Positions 1-6,271 of a stretch of 43,512 nt of DNA are shown here, in pieces. Within the stretch, counting starts at the first letter, position 1. Each line of letters begins with the position of its first letter. Under the pieces are notes generated by a model. The model had not been told where the DNA came from. It was given only the letters and a program-made list of their open reading frames with translations, and did not search any database. The translations under genes and the position numbers were made by a program. Source of the stretch: Ruminococcus sp. (lineage in GTDB: Bacteria; Bacillota_A; Clostridia; Oscillospirales; Acutalibacteraceae); NCBI GenBank assembly GCA_017481395.1, contig JAFUPE010000096.1, forward strand, positions 1 through 43,512, read 5' to 3'.

Positions 1-620
1 AGCAGTTAGCCGCAAGTGTTGACTCCTTAATCGTTGTTCCCAACGAAAGACTTAAGTATGTATCTGACCAGAGCATTACTTTACAGAACGCATTCCTTAT
101 TGCTGACGATGTTCTTCGTCAGGGTGTTCAGAGTATCTCTGACCTTATTGTAGTTCCCGGTCTTGTTAACCTTGACTTTGCTGACGTTACTGCTATCATG
201 AAGGATGCAGGCTATGCTCATATGGGTATCGGTAAGGCAAGCGGTAAGGACAAGGCTATGGTTGCTGCTGATGCTGCTATTTCCAGCCCCCTCTTGGAGA
301 CTTCTATCGACGGTGCTGAGGGTGTTATCATCAACATCACTGCTTCTCCCGATGTAAGCCTTGACGATATCGACATTGCTTCCACAATGATTTCCGAAAA
401 AGCTTCCGACAGCGCAAACATCATCTGGGGTGCTGTTATCGACGAGGATATGAAGGACGAAATCAGCGTTACTGTTGTTGCAACAGGTTTTAATACCGAC
501 AACAAGGCTAAGTCAGCTATTGCTTCCAAGGGTATCGAGAAGAAGGAAGAAGCCAAGGGCGTTCCTGCAGACGACGAGGACGACAACTTCTATGACATTA
601 TGTATATCTTCAATAAGTAA
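1..620 (+). CDS. ftsZ: Cell division protein FtsZ, C-terminal part (5' truncated)
   Basis: This is the 3' end of ftsZ; the reading frame is open from base 3, so the gene begins outside the window. FtsZ is the tubulin-like GTPase that polymerises into the Z-ring at mid-cell. The visible part covers the end of the GTPase domain ([12 protein letters not shown], then [14 protein letters not shown] and the loop with NLDFADV) and the whole C-terminal domain through VTVVATGF. A short charged linker follows ([15 protein letters not shown]). The tail reads [11 protein letters not shown] instead of the usual basic, proline-containing FtsZ tail that binds FtsA/SepF. An intrinsic terminator follows directly, so this is the last gene of its transcript. 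Identity is certain from the family signature; the tail is unusual. Confidence 0.97.
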   Translation, partial: QLAASVDSLIVVPNERLKYVSDQSITLQNAFLIADDVLRQGVQSISDLIVVPGLVNLDFADVTAIMKDAGYAHMGIGKASGKDKAMVAADAAISSPLLETSIDGAEGVIINITASPDVSLDDIDIASTMISEKASDSANIIWGAVIDEDMKDEISVTVVATGFNTDNKAKSAIASKGIEKKEEAKGVPADDEDDNFYDIMYIFNK

Positions 621-642
621 TTATTAATACAATTACACATAT

Positions 643-675
643 AAAACGCAGTTCTCTTACGAGGACTGCGTTTTT
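643..675 (+). terminator. Intrinsic terminator after ftsZ
   Basis: An 11-bp stem (ACGCAGTTCTC paired with GAGGACTGCGT, one G-U pair) with a 4-nt loop is followed by a T-run. It lies 23 nt after the ftsZ stop codon. Confidence 0.9.
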
Positions 676-692
676 GTCTCAAAAAATAGTCA

Positions 693-721
693 TTGACATA
701 TTGAGGTGTTGACGATATACT
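693..721 (+). promoter_or_regulatory. Sigma-A promoter of the ornithine cyclodeaminase-family gene
   Basis: TTGACA at 693-698 and TATACT at 716-721 are separated by exactly 17 bp and lie just downstream of the ftsZ terminator. The next gene is therefore likely an independent unit. Predicted from sequence only. Confidence 0.75.
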
Positions 722-749
722 TTAATAAGTATTTGTTACGAGGTGTATT

Positions 750-1691
750 ATGAAAATTATTACTCATCAGGATATATTAAATCTTAACATTACCCCAAGC
801 GAGGCTTACGATTGGTCTGAGTTTGTTATCAAAAATAAGAATACAGCCATTCTTCCTCCCAAAATCAGCATTAAGCCTGAGTCTATGGAGGGCGTTTTCT
901 GTAACGTTATGCCTTGTTATTTTGGTGACTTCGGCGGTGTTAAAATGGTAACCCGTTACCCCGACCGGTCTCCAAGTCTTGACAGCCAGCTTATGCTTCT
1001 TGATACCAAAACAGGTGTTACAAAAGCTCTTATTGACGCAAACTTTATTACAGCACTTCGTACAGGTGCGGTTTGTGTTCATTCTCTTTTACAATTTGCC
1101 GTCAAGGATTTCAGCACAATCGGCATGATGGGTCTTGGTAACGTTGCCAGAGCTACCGCAATTATCCTTTTTGATAAGGTCAAGGACAGAAAGCTTACTG
1201 TTAAGCTTCTTAAGTTTAACGACGAGCATCAGCTATTTGCTGACCGCTTTAAAAATTGTGAAAACGTGGAGTTTGTTTTTTGTGATACGGCTGAGGAAGT
1301 CGTAGATGGTTCAGATGTTGTTATTTCTGCCGTTACTTATGCAGGTCAAAATCTTTGTGAAGATAAATACTTTAAGCCGGGCGTGGTGGTTATTCCTGTG
1401 CATACCCTTGGTTTTACCAACTGCGACCTTTTCTTCGACAAGGTTTTTGCCGATGATTACGGCCACGTTAAGCACTTTAAGTATTTCGATAAGTTCAAGA
1501 GCTTTGCCGAGGTTAGCGACGTTGTAAATAATCTTAAAGCAGGCAGAGAAAATGACGAGGAAAGAATACTTGTGTATAATATCGGTATTGCTTTGCACGA
1601 CATTTACTATGCAGGTCAGATTTATAATAAGATGCAAAACTCTGCTACCGATGTAGAGTTTTTGCCTCCCACAGAGCGTTTTTGGCTTTAA
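750..1691 (+). CDS. Ornithine cyclodeaminase / mu-crystallin family protein
   Basis: A 313-residue member of the ornithine cyclodeaminase/mu-crystallin family (PF02423), NAD(P)-dependent enzymes that act on amino or imino acids such as ornithine or alanine. The family marks are the N-terminal substrate-domain segment GGVKMVTRYP (Lys65), LMLLDTKTG, the TALRTGAV motif (residues 101-108), and the Rossmann loop GLGNVA at about residues 128-133. Length fits the family (about 300-330). A weak AGGTGT ribosome binding site precedes the ATG. It has its own promoter and its own terminator and no functional partner beside it. The substrate cannot be told from sequence: family members include ornithine cyclodeaminase, alanine dehydrogenase and imine reductases. 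Confidence 0.88.
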   Translation: MKIITHQDILNLNITPSEAYDWSEFVIKNKNTAILPPKISIKPESMEGVFCNVMPCYFGDFGGVKMVTRYPDRSPSLDSQLMLLDTKTGVTKALIDANFITALRTGAVCVHSLLQFAVKDFSTIGMMGLGNVARATAIILFDKVKDRKLTVKLLKFNDEHQLFADRFKNCENVEFVFCDTAEEVVDGSDVVISAVTYAGQNLCEDKYFKPGVVVIPVHTLGFTNCDLFFDKVFADDYGHVKHFKYFDKFKSFAEVSDVVNNLKAGRENDEERILVYNIGIALHDIYYAGQIYNKMQNSATDVEFLPPTERFWL

Positions 1692-1708
1692 GTAAAAAAC
1701 ATAAAAAA

Positions 1709-1745
1709 CGCCGACAAGGATAATAAAAATCCTTGTCGGCTTTTT
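1709..1745. terminator. Bidirectional intrinsic terminator
   Basis: A perfect 11-bp stem GCCGACAAGGA/TCCTTGTCGGC with a 9-nt loop has T-runs on both strands. It lies between the convergent cyclodeaminase-family gene and spoVT. Confidence 0.93.
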
Positions 1746-1768
1746 CTTTTGATTATGAAGTTTTAGAA

Positions 1769-2308
1769 TTATTCCTCAATCTGCTTGCCTAAAAATGCGG
1801 CGGCGGACTGAGCAAGCTTAAGCTCGGTGTCGGTAATACTACCGCCGTTTTCGGGTTTAAGAAAAATCACAGCTCCCGTTACGTCTCCTGCCGCAATAAT
1901 GGGGCAGAGAATTGCCGCCTGATTAGTAACACCCTCTACAGGCTGAAGCTGAGTAGCCTCTTTTGCCGAGGAATAGGTGCGGCGGTTTTCCATGTAACTT
2001 TCAACTACTGTAGAAACCCTGCGTTCCAAAAACTCCCTTTTAGATATTCCTGCCGCCGCAATTATGTGGTCTCGGTCAGAAATCAATACAGGCAGTCCAC
2101 CCACTCGGCTTAAAACCTCGGCGTACTGAGCCGCAAAGCTTGAAAGCTCGCCGATGGGGGAGTATTTCTTGAAAATAACCTCGCCGTCGGTAGCAGTAAA
2201 AATTTCCAGAGGGTCTCCCTCACGAATACGAAGGGTACGACGAATTTCCTTAGGGATTACTACCCTTCCTAAATCATCTATTCTACGAACTATTCCTGTT
2301 GCTTTCAT
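1769..2308 (-). CDS. spoVT: Stage V sporulation protein T (AbrB-type regulator)
   Basis: A forespore transcription regulator, 179 residues, close to the 178 of Bacillus subtilis SpoVT. The N-terminal SpoVT/AbrB swapped-hairpin DNA-binding domain is clear (MKATGIVRRIDDLGR, then VVIPKEIRRTLRIREGDPLEI). The rest is a GAF-like ligand domain (about residues 55-178). An upstream in-frame ATG at 2318-2320 would have AAGGAG directly against it, whereas the ATG at 2306-2308 has it 12 nt away and gives the family's usual N-terminus MKATG, so the latter start is chosen. In Bacillus SpoVT modulates sigma-G-dependent genes; the same role here is inference. It is convergent with the preceding gene and shares its terminator. 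Confidence 0.96.
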   Translation of the reverse strand: MKATGIVRRIDDLGRVVIPKEIRRTLRIREGDPLEIFTATDGEVIFKKYSPIGELSSFAAQYAEVLSRVGGLPVLISDRDHIIAAAGISKREFLERRVSTVVESYMENRRTYSSAKEATQLQPVEGVTNQAAILCPIIAAGDVTGAVIFLKPENGGSITDTELKLAQSAAAFLGKQIEE

Positions 2309-2406
2309 ATCTATATCCATCTCCTTGATTTCAAATCGTGATGTTAGTATTTGTAAATGCAGGAGATTTATACTGCCCCCATTCAGTTTTATTTAAAGAA
2401 TAGCTA

Positions 2407-2435
2407 TTGACACAATACGCAACAATTATTATAAT
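2407..2435 (+). promoter_or_regulatory. Consensus sigma-A promoter before a small membrane protein
   Basis: TTGACA (2407-2412) and TATAAT (2430-2435) are both perfect hexamers with a 17-bp spacer. AAAGGAG and an ATG follow about 25-35 nt downstream. This predicts strong vegetative expression of a very small gene. Confidence 0.85.
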
Positions 2436-2471
2436 AACTTAAAAGAAAATTCACTAAAAGGAGCTTATACA

Positions 2472-2708
2472 ATGGATTTTTTAAAGAAGTTTTTCCCTTT
2501 TTCATTTAAGTTTGAGACAACCAAGCAGTTTGTATGGACTATTATCCTTTATGTCGCAGTAAATGTTGTTGCAAGTATTATTTTTGCTTTTATGGGCAGG
2601 CTTCCCTTTGTTGGTTGGGTATTCAGCATTGCAAACTATGCAACATACCTTTACTGCTTAGGCGGAATTGTTCTTTCAATTCTTAACAAGGTTGGCGTAA
2701 TAAAGTAA
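2472..2708 (+). CDS. Small two-helix membrane protein, function unknown
   Basis: A 78-residue protein with AAAGGAG 8 nt before the ATG and a perfect-consensus promoter. The basic, aromatic N-terminus (MDFLKKFFPFSFKFETTKQ) is followed by two hydrophobic segments at about residues 20-42 and 48-70 joined by a short loop (MGRLPFVGW). It resembles small membrane proteins common in clostridial genomes, but I do not recognise a named family. It stands alone between its own promoter and a terminator. The combination of strong promoter, strong ribosome binding site and terminator supports a real gene. Confidence 0.78.
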   Translation: MDFLKKFFPFSFKFETTKQFVWTIILYVAVNVVASIIFAFMGRLPFVGWVFSIANYATYLYCLGGIVLSILNKVGVIK

Positions 2709-2731
2709 TTAAATATATTACATAAGAAAAG

Positions 2732-2762
2732 GCACCCTCTGCGTTTTGCAGAGGGTGCTTGC
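2732..2762. terminator. Terminator hairpin between convergent genes
   Basis: A perfect 11-bp stem GCACCCTCTGC/GCAGAGGGTGC with a 5-nt loop. The T-run is better on the minus strand (CCTTTTC), so it probably serves ireB as well as the small membrane protein gene. Confidence 0.85.
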
Positions 2763-2769
2763 TATTGCT

Positions 2770-3003
2770 TCAGTTTTCAAAGTAGTATCTGATAAGATAC
2801 TTCAAGATTTCCTCGCGGTCTTGTTCGCGCATAATCTGACGTGCATTTTTATGGAAAGTCAAATAGTGTTCGTCGTCGCTAAGAATAAAGCCCGATAGCT
2901 GAGCTACAGCATCGTAGCCTTTTTCGTTAAGAGCCTCATAAGCGACTTGAAGTGCATCGTGAATTTGCTGGTCCTTAGAATTGCTTAATTCTTTTTTTGC
3001 CAT
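2770..3003 (-). CDS. ireB: IreB-family regulatory phosphoprotein
   Basis: A 77-residue protein matching the IreB/UPF0297 (DUF965) family, small cytosolic targets of PASTA-domain Ser/Thr kinases in Firmicutes. The core is typical: YEALNEKGYDAVAQL, GFILSDDEHYLTFHKNAR and REEILKYLIRYYF. The threonines phosphorylated near the N-terminus of enterococcal IreB are absent; serines at 7 and 9 (ELSNSKD) are the only candidates. AGGAGG precedes the ATG at good spacing. In other Firmicutes the gene sits with alaS and ruvX; here it follows an Xre regulator gene by 45 nt on the same strand, so cotranscription is likely. Confidence 0.82.
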   Translation of the reverse strand: MAKKELSNSKDQQIHDALQVAYEALNEKGYDAVAQLSGFILSDDEHYLTFHKNARQIMREQDREEILKYLIRYYFEN

Positions 3004-3048
3004 AATATCCTCCTGATTTTGTTTTAATCCATTAGGTAAAGGGAAAAG

Positions 3049-3342
3049 TTATTTTTTGTTTTTCATTCTAAGAACTTCTACTGTGTGTCGCAGTAGGTCT
3101 ATATCGTTTTCATCTAATCCCGACACATCAATTGTAGACCTTGCTTCTAAACCCAAAAGATAATCTGTTGTGACGCCAAAAATTGTTGACAGCTTTACAA
3201 GAATATCGGGGGATGGGTAGCGTTCTATAAGCTCGTAGTATGAAATTACAGATTTTGTGAGCCCTAAGCGGTCGGCAAGTTGTTTTTGAGTAAGCCCTGC
3301 TTTAAGACGAAGCTCTTTTAGTCTTATTCCAAAGTTAACCAT
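3049..3342 (-). CDS. Xre-family helix-turn-helix regulator
   Basis: A 97-residue DNA-binding protein with an N-terminal HTH_3 (Cro/CI type) domain at about residues 3-62 (RLKELRLKAGLTQKQLADRLG, then TKSVISYYELIERYPSPDILVKLSTIFGV). The C-terminal 30 residues are likely for oligomerisation. The start is set at the ATG with GAGGT 6 nt upstream; an earlier in-frame TTG at 3358-3360 overlaps that ribosome binding site and is rejected. It diverges from a membrane protein/Lgt-like pair. The intergenic region has nested inverted repeats over a promoter, so this protein probably represses that pair and itself. The ligand is unknown. Confidence 0.9.
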   Translation of the reverse strand: MVNFGIRLKELRLKAGLTQKQLADRLGLTKSVISYYELIERYPSPDILVKLSTIFGVTTDYLLGLEARSTIDVSGLDENDIDLLRHTVEVLRMKNKK

Positions 3343-3395
3343 ATCAATACCTCGTTCCAATAATATAGTACCAAAGGAGTGGTCAAAATAGGTTT

Positions 3396-3466
3396 ACAAA
3401 AGTACAATGATAGTTGACTTTTGTGAAAATATGTGCTATCATTTGTACAAATAAAGTTGACAAAAG
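3396..3466. promoter_or_regulatory. Divergent control region: promoter with nested inverted repeats
   Basis: A promoter TTGACT (3414-3419), 17 bp, TATCAT (3437-3442) points to the membrane protein gene. ACAAAAGT (3396-3403) and ACTTTTGT (3417-3424) form a perfect inverted repeat over the -35. GTACAATGATAG (3402-3413) and CTATCATTTGTAC (3436-3448) form a second, one-base-offset inverted repeat that ends in the -10. A further ACAAAAG lies at 3460-3466. Such an arrangement fits operators of the adjacent Xre protein. Confidence 0.6.
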
Positions 3467-3519
3467 ATAACTATAATATTACTTTTGCGGCTTTGAATTT
3501 AATGAGTGGAGGAATTAAA

Positions 3520-3915
3520 ATGGAAGAAAACAAAAATACTCAGATTCAGGAGTCAACAGAAAACGGTGCAGTAAAGCGTAACAGGTGCTTGCCTTCTTTT
3601 ATTATAGGCTTGGTGGCATCTTTGTTTGGTATTATGGGCGGATTGTGCACTACAATGTGCGACTCGCTTATCAGTAACGGCGTGGCCCCGTTTATTTTAA
3701 TTGTTGGCGGAAGCGTTGTAGGTTTAGTAGGTGCATGTCTGTGTATGAATAAGGCAAAAATCGGTTCTATTTTACAGTTTGTTGCGGCAATCATGATTAT
3801 AATCTGTGCTTACGGAGTTACCGGTGCTGAGTTTATGACAATCTTTGCAATGATTTTATTCATTGTAAGCGGAATTGTTGGTGTTGTCTTTGCTTTTGTA
3901 GTTAACAGAAAGTAA
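3520..3915 (+). CDS. Small four-helix membrane protein, function unknown
   Basis: A 131-residue protein. The start chosen is the ATG 8 nt after GGAGG; the longer frame from 3433 would begin inside the promoter. A hydrophilic N-terminus (about 30 residues) is followed by four hydrophobic segments at about residues 35-55, 62-80, 87-106 and 108-128. The layout recalls small DUF4064-like membrane proteins of Firmicutes, but that is only a resemblance. Its stop overlaps the ATG of the next gene (TAATG), so translation of the two is coupled. Both are probably under the divergent Xre regulator. Confidence 0.75.
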   Translation: MEENKNTQIQESTENGAVKRNRCLPSFIIGLVASLFGIMGGLCTTMCDSLISNGVAPFILIVGGSVVGLVGACLCMNKAKIGSILQFVAAIMIIICAYGVTGAEFMTIFAMILFIVSGIVGVVFAFVVNRK

Positions 3916-4727
3916 TGTATCCGTATATACATACTGGTTTTGGAGACGTTTATACATTTCAGTTAGCGGTTATAACAGGCTTTGTAGTTATGGTTGCAGT
4001 CATTCATACGCTGCTTAAGTCTGCCAAAGACCGCGACCGAGAGGAAGTATATATTTTTGCAAAGGTTTTTATCAGTGCATTTGCAGGATATATATTTTCG
4101 GCAGTATTCGATGCACTGTTTAAGCTTAGACAGAACGACGGCTTTAAAATTAGCGGAGTTACTTTTTACGGCGGACTTATTGGTTCAGCTATTTGTATGT
4201 ATTTTTTGCTCAGAATTTTCAGAAAGAATACAGAGTATACTGTTCGTCAGTGGTTTAATATATTAACCGTTCCGCTTATATCTTTTCATATATTCGGAAG
4301 AATCGGTTGCTTTTTAGGCGGCTGTTGTTATGGAAAAGCTACAGAAAGTCCCATAGGCGTTTATTTTGCAGATGTAGGATATAGATGTTATCCCACTCAA
4401 CTGATAGAAGCTTTTGCTTTGATTTTGATTTTAGTTCTCGTAGTCACCATAGGCTCAAAGGATAAATTCAAAATGTACCTTTTATTCTATAGTGTTGCTC
4501 GGTTTTTCGTTGAGTTTTTAAGAGGTGACAATCGCGGAGAAGGATTATTTGGACTATCGCCTGCACAGACGGTTTCTGTTTGTATTTGGGTGTTTGTGTT
4601 TTTGTGGGCGTTAAAAGATAAGTTGACCCTCAGTACAGTGAATGCATCTGCTTCAGCCGAGTTCGAAAAAATCGGAGAAATATTTAAATCCGATAAAAGC
4701 ATAGACGAAAATAGTAGTCATAACTGA
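3915..4727 (+). CDS. Prolipoprotein diacylglyceryl transferase (Lgt) family protein
   Basis: A 270-residue polytopic membrane protein of the Lgt family (PF01790), which transfers diacylglycerol from phosphatidylglycerol to the lipobox cysteine of prolipoproteins. Recognisable marks are VTFYGGLIG (83-90), the signature FHIFGRIGCFLGGCCYGK (124-141, Arg129), and the late RFFVEFLRGDNRG with Arg/Glu. Compared with classical Lgt, the His of the HGGLIG motif is Tyr85, and the Asn region after GRxG is replaced by a Cys-rich GGCCYG loop, as in the clostridial/Bacteroidetes Lgt-like branch. It is coupled to the preceding small membrane protein (TAATG). It may be the housekeeping Lgt or a paralogue; no second copy is in this window. 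Confidence 0.85.
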   Translation: MYPYIHTGFGDVYTFQLAVITGFVVMVAVIHTLLKSAKDRDREEVYIFAKVFISAFAGYIFSAVFDALFKLRQNDGFKISGVTFYGGLIGSAICMYFLLRIFRKNTEYTVRQWFNILTVPLISFHIFGRIGCFLGGCCYGKATESPIGVYFADVGYRCYPTQLIEAFALILILVLVVTIGSKDKFKMYLLFYSVARFFVEFLRGDNRGEGLFGLSPAQTVSVCIWVFVFLWALKDKLTLSTVNASASAEFEKIGEIFKSDKSIDENSSHN

Positions 4728-4734
4728 AACTAAG

Positions 4735-4763
4735 GATAGCCTGAGTAATCGGGCTATCTTTTG
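4735..4763 (+). terminator. Intrinsic terminator after the Lgt-family gene
   Basis: A 10-bp stem GATAGCCTGA/TCGGGCTATC with one G-U pair and a 4-nt loop, followed by a TTTT run. Confidence 0.85.
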
Positions 4764-4781
4764 ATTTTATTGGGAGTTTTT

Positions 4782-4910
4782 TTGGACAGGTATTGGTGTA
4801 AAATATAACTGTAGCCGATTGCGGGACGGTTTATATTGGCAAGGTTATGAATAATAAGGAAAAATTCGGGGAAAACAGCTCTGTGGTATTGCACAGGGCT
4901 GTTTTCAGTT
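4782..4910 (+). ncRNA. Candidate small transcript between promoter and hairpin
   Basis: Within the gene-free stretch 4728-5032, TTGGAC (4782-4787), 16 bp, TATAAC (4804-4809) would start a transcript near 4816. It could end at a strong 15-bp hairpin (4871-4905, GAAAACAGCTCTGTG paired with CACAGGGCTGTTTTC). The roughly 95-nt product has no start codon with a ribosome binding site and matches no RNA class I recognise. The hairpin lacks a clean T-run, so this is a candidate only. Confidence 0.3.
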
Positions 4911-4925
4911 TATAAAAAACAGGTG

Positions 4926-4954
4926 TTGTCATTTTGATTTATGTGTGATAAAAT
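4926..4954 (+). promoter_or_regulatory. Promoter of the CHAP-dockerin gene
   Basis: TTGTCA (4926-4931), 17 bp, TAAAAT (4949-4954), about 80 nt ahead of the chosen start codon. Confidence 0.6.
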
Positions 4955-5032
4955 ATATATGAATGTGCGTATTTTAGAGTAAGTATGGGTATGAAGCTTT
5001 GCTCTAATAAATACTTATCTTCAGGAGTGGTT

Positions 5033-6223
5033 ATGTTGGCAAAAAGATTAGTTGCACTTTTTCTTATGCTGATTATGGTGGTGGCTCCCATAGCGGTTGT
5101 GTCTGCTGTGGAAAGTGATATAGAGCCTATCGGTGCTAAAGGTACTTTTGTTCCCAGACTTACAGCACCAAAAAGCTCTAACAAATACTATTACTCAGAC
5201 CTTAATAAATACGAAAGATTCGGCTACGGCATGCCTAACTGCACAGCTTATGCGTGGGGTAGAGCCTACGAGATTATGGGCTACGAGCCTAACTTAAGCC
5301 TTAATGACGCCGATACTTGGTGGAGCTATAATAAAGAAAACAAGTTTTATCCTTACGGACAGGAGCCAAAGCTTGGTGCGGTTGCTTGTTGGAATTATAC
5401 CACAGGTGGCGGTCACGTAGCTGTGGTTGAAGAAATCAAAAACGGCAGAATTACTTTTTCAAATTCAGCCTACGGCGGAAAGACCTTTTATCTTACCTAT
5501 GCTGATGTAGATGACTACAATGCAGGCATTTACAATAGCACATGGGTGTTTAAAGGCTATATTTATATTACCGAGGGACAAAGCAAAGAGGAATACTATC
5601 AGTCTCTTGGGGGCGATGTTTACAAAATTGATTCCTACGATGGTGTTAACCTTAGAAAAGGAGCAGGGACAAGCTATAAAACTCTAACAGCTATTCCTGA
5701 CGGCACCGAGATTGTAGTTACAGATACTAAAAAGGCCGACGGCTACAATTGGGGCAAAACCACCTACGACGGTTACACCGGCTGGTGTGTGCTGGAGTTT
5801 GCAGAGCTTGTTTACAAGCACCAAAAGCCAACTCCGCCTGTTACCGAAGCTCCTACGACGACGGCTCCCGAAACTGCCGAGCCGTTGCCAACAGAGCCCG
5901 AGGAGACCTTGCCTGCAACTTTTGACGAGGCGACATTTGACGAAGCTACCTTCGATGAGGTAATTGTAACTGAGCCTGAGGAATCAACGCCGGCAACCTT
6001 TGACGAAATCGAAACCTTACCTTCTTTCGGGGAAGCTTATAAGGGCGACGTTAACGGTGACGGAAAAATCAACGTAAAGGATGCTACGTTAATTCAGAAG
6101 CATCTTGCAAAAATAGAAGTAATTACTGATGATTACATAGAATTTGCTGATTTAAACAATGACGGAAGAATTACAGTGGTAGACGCTACCATTATTCAGA
6201 AAAAATTGGCAGGAATTATTTAA
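5033..6223 (+). CDS. Secreted CHAP-SH3-dockerin protein (cell-wall hydrolase-like)
   Basis: A 396-residue secreted protein. The start is the ATG after GGAG at 5024-5027 (an upstream ATG at 4985 has no good ribosome binding site), giving a clean signal peptide MLAKRLVALFLMLI...VVSA. A CHAP domain follows at about residues 55-175 with the catalytic Cys70 (PNCTAYAWGRAYEI) and His128 (GGGHVAVVEEI). This is the fold of peptidoglycan amidases and endopeptidases. A bacterial SH3 domain (about 194-261, VNLRKGAGTSY to GYTGWCVL) comes next, then a Thr/Pro/Glu linker with repeated TFDEA units. It ends with a type I-like dockerin (about 336-396) with two calcium loops, DVNGDGKINVKDAT and DLNNDGRITVVDAT. 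The dockerin implies attachment to a cohesin scaffold. The substrate is inferred. Confidence 0.9.
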   Translation: MLAKRLVALFLMLIMVVAPIAVVSAVESDIEPIGAKGTFVPRLTAPKSSNKYYYSDLNKYERFGYGMPNCTAYAWGRAYEIMGYEPNLSLNDADTWWSYNKENKFYPYGQEPKLGAVACWNYTTGGGHVAVVEEIKNGRITFSNSAYGGKTFYLTYADVDDYNAGIYNSTWVFKGYIYITEGQSKEEYYQSLGGDVYKIDSYDGVNLRKGAGTSYKTLTAIPDGTEIVVTDTKKADGYNWGKTTYDGYTGWCVLEFAELVYKHQKPTPPVTEAPTTTAPETAEPLPTEPEETLPATFDEATFDEATFDEVIVTEPEESTPATFDEIETLPSFGEAYKGDVNGDGKINVKDATLIQKHLAKIEVITDDYIEFADLNNDGRITVVDATIIQKKLAGII

Positions 6224-6271
6224 GCAACAATAATAAGCTTTGAAGCTTTTAAAATTACGGAGGCAATTAAA

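Noticed and set aside
2320..2420. Sigma-G promoter before spoVT
   Set aside because: TGAATG and GCATTTA are present, but the spacing (about 20 bp) and the -10 do not fit.
3433..3519. Longer N-terminus for the small four-helix protein
   Set aside because: The upstream ATG lies inside the promoter -10 region, while the ATG at 3520 follows GGAGG.
4985..5032. Longer N-terminus for the CHAP-dockerin protein
   Set aside because: No ribosome binding site before the ATG at 4985; the ATG at 5033 has GGAG and starts directly with a signal peptide.
6224..6271. T-box or other riboswitch before asnS
   Set aside because: Only 48 nt separate it from the preceding gene, too short for a T-box, and no T-box sequence is seen.
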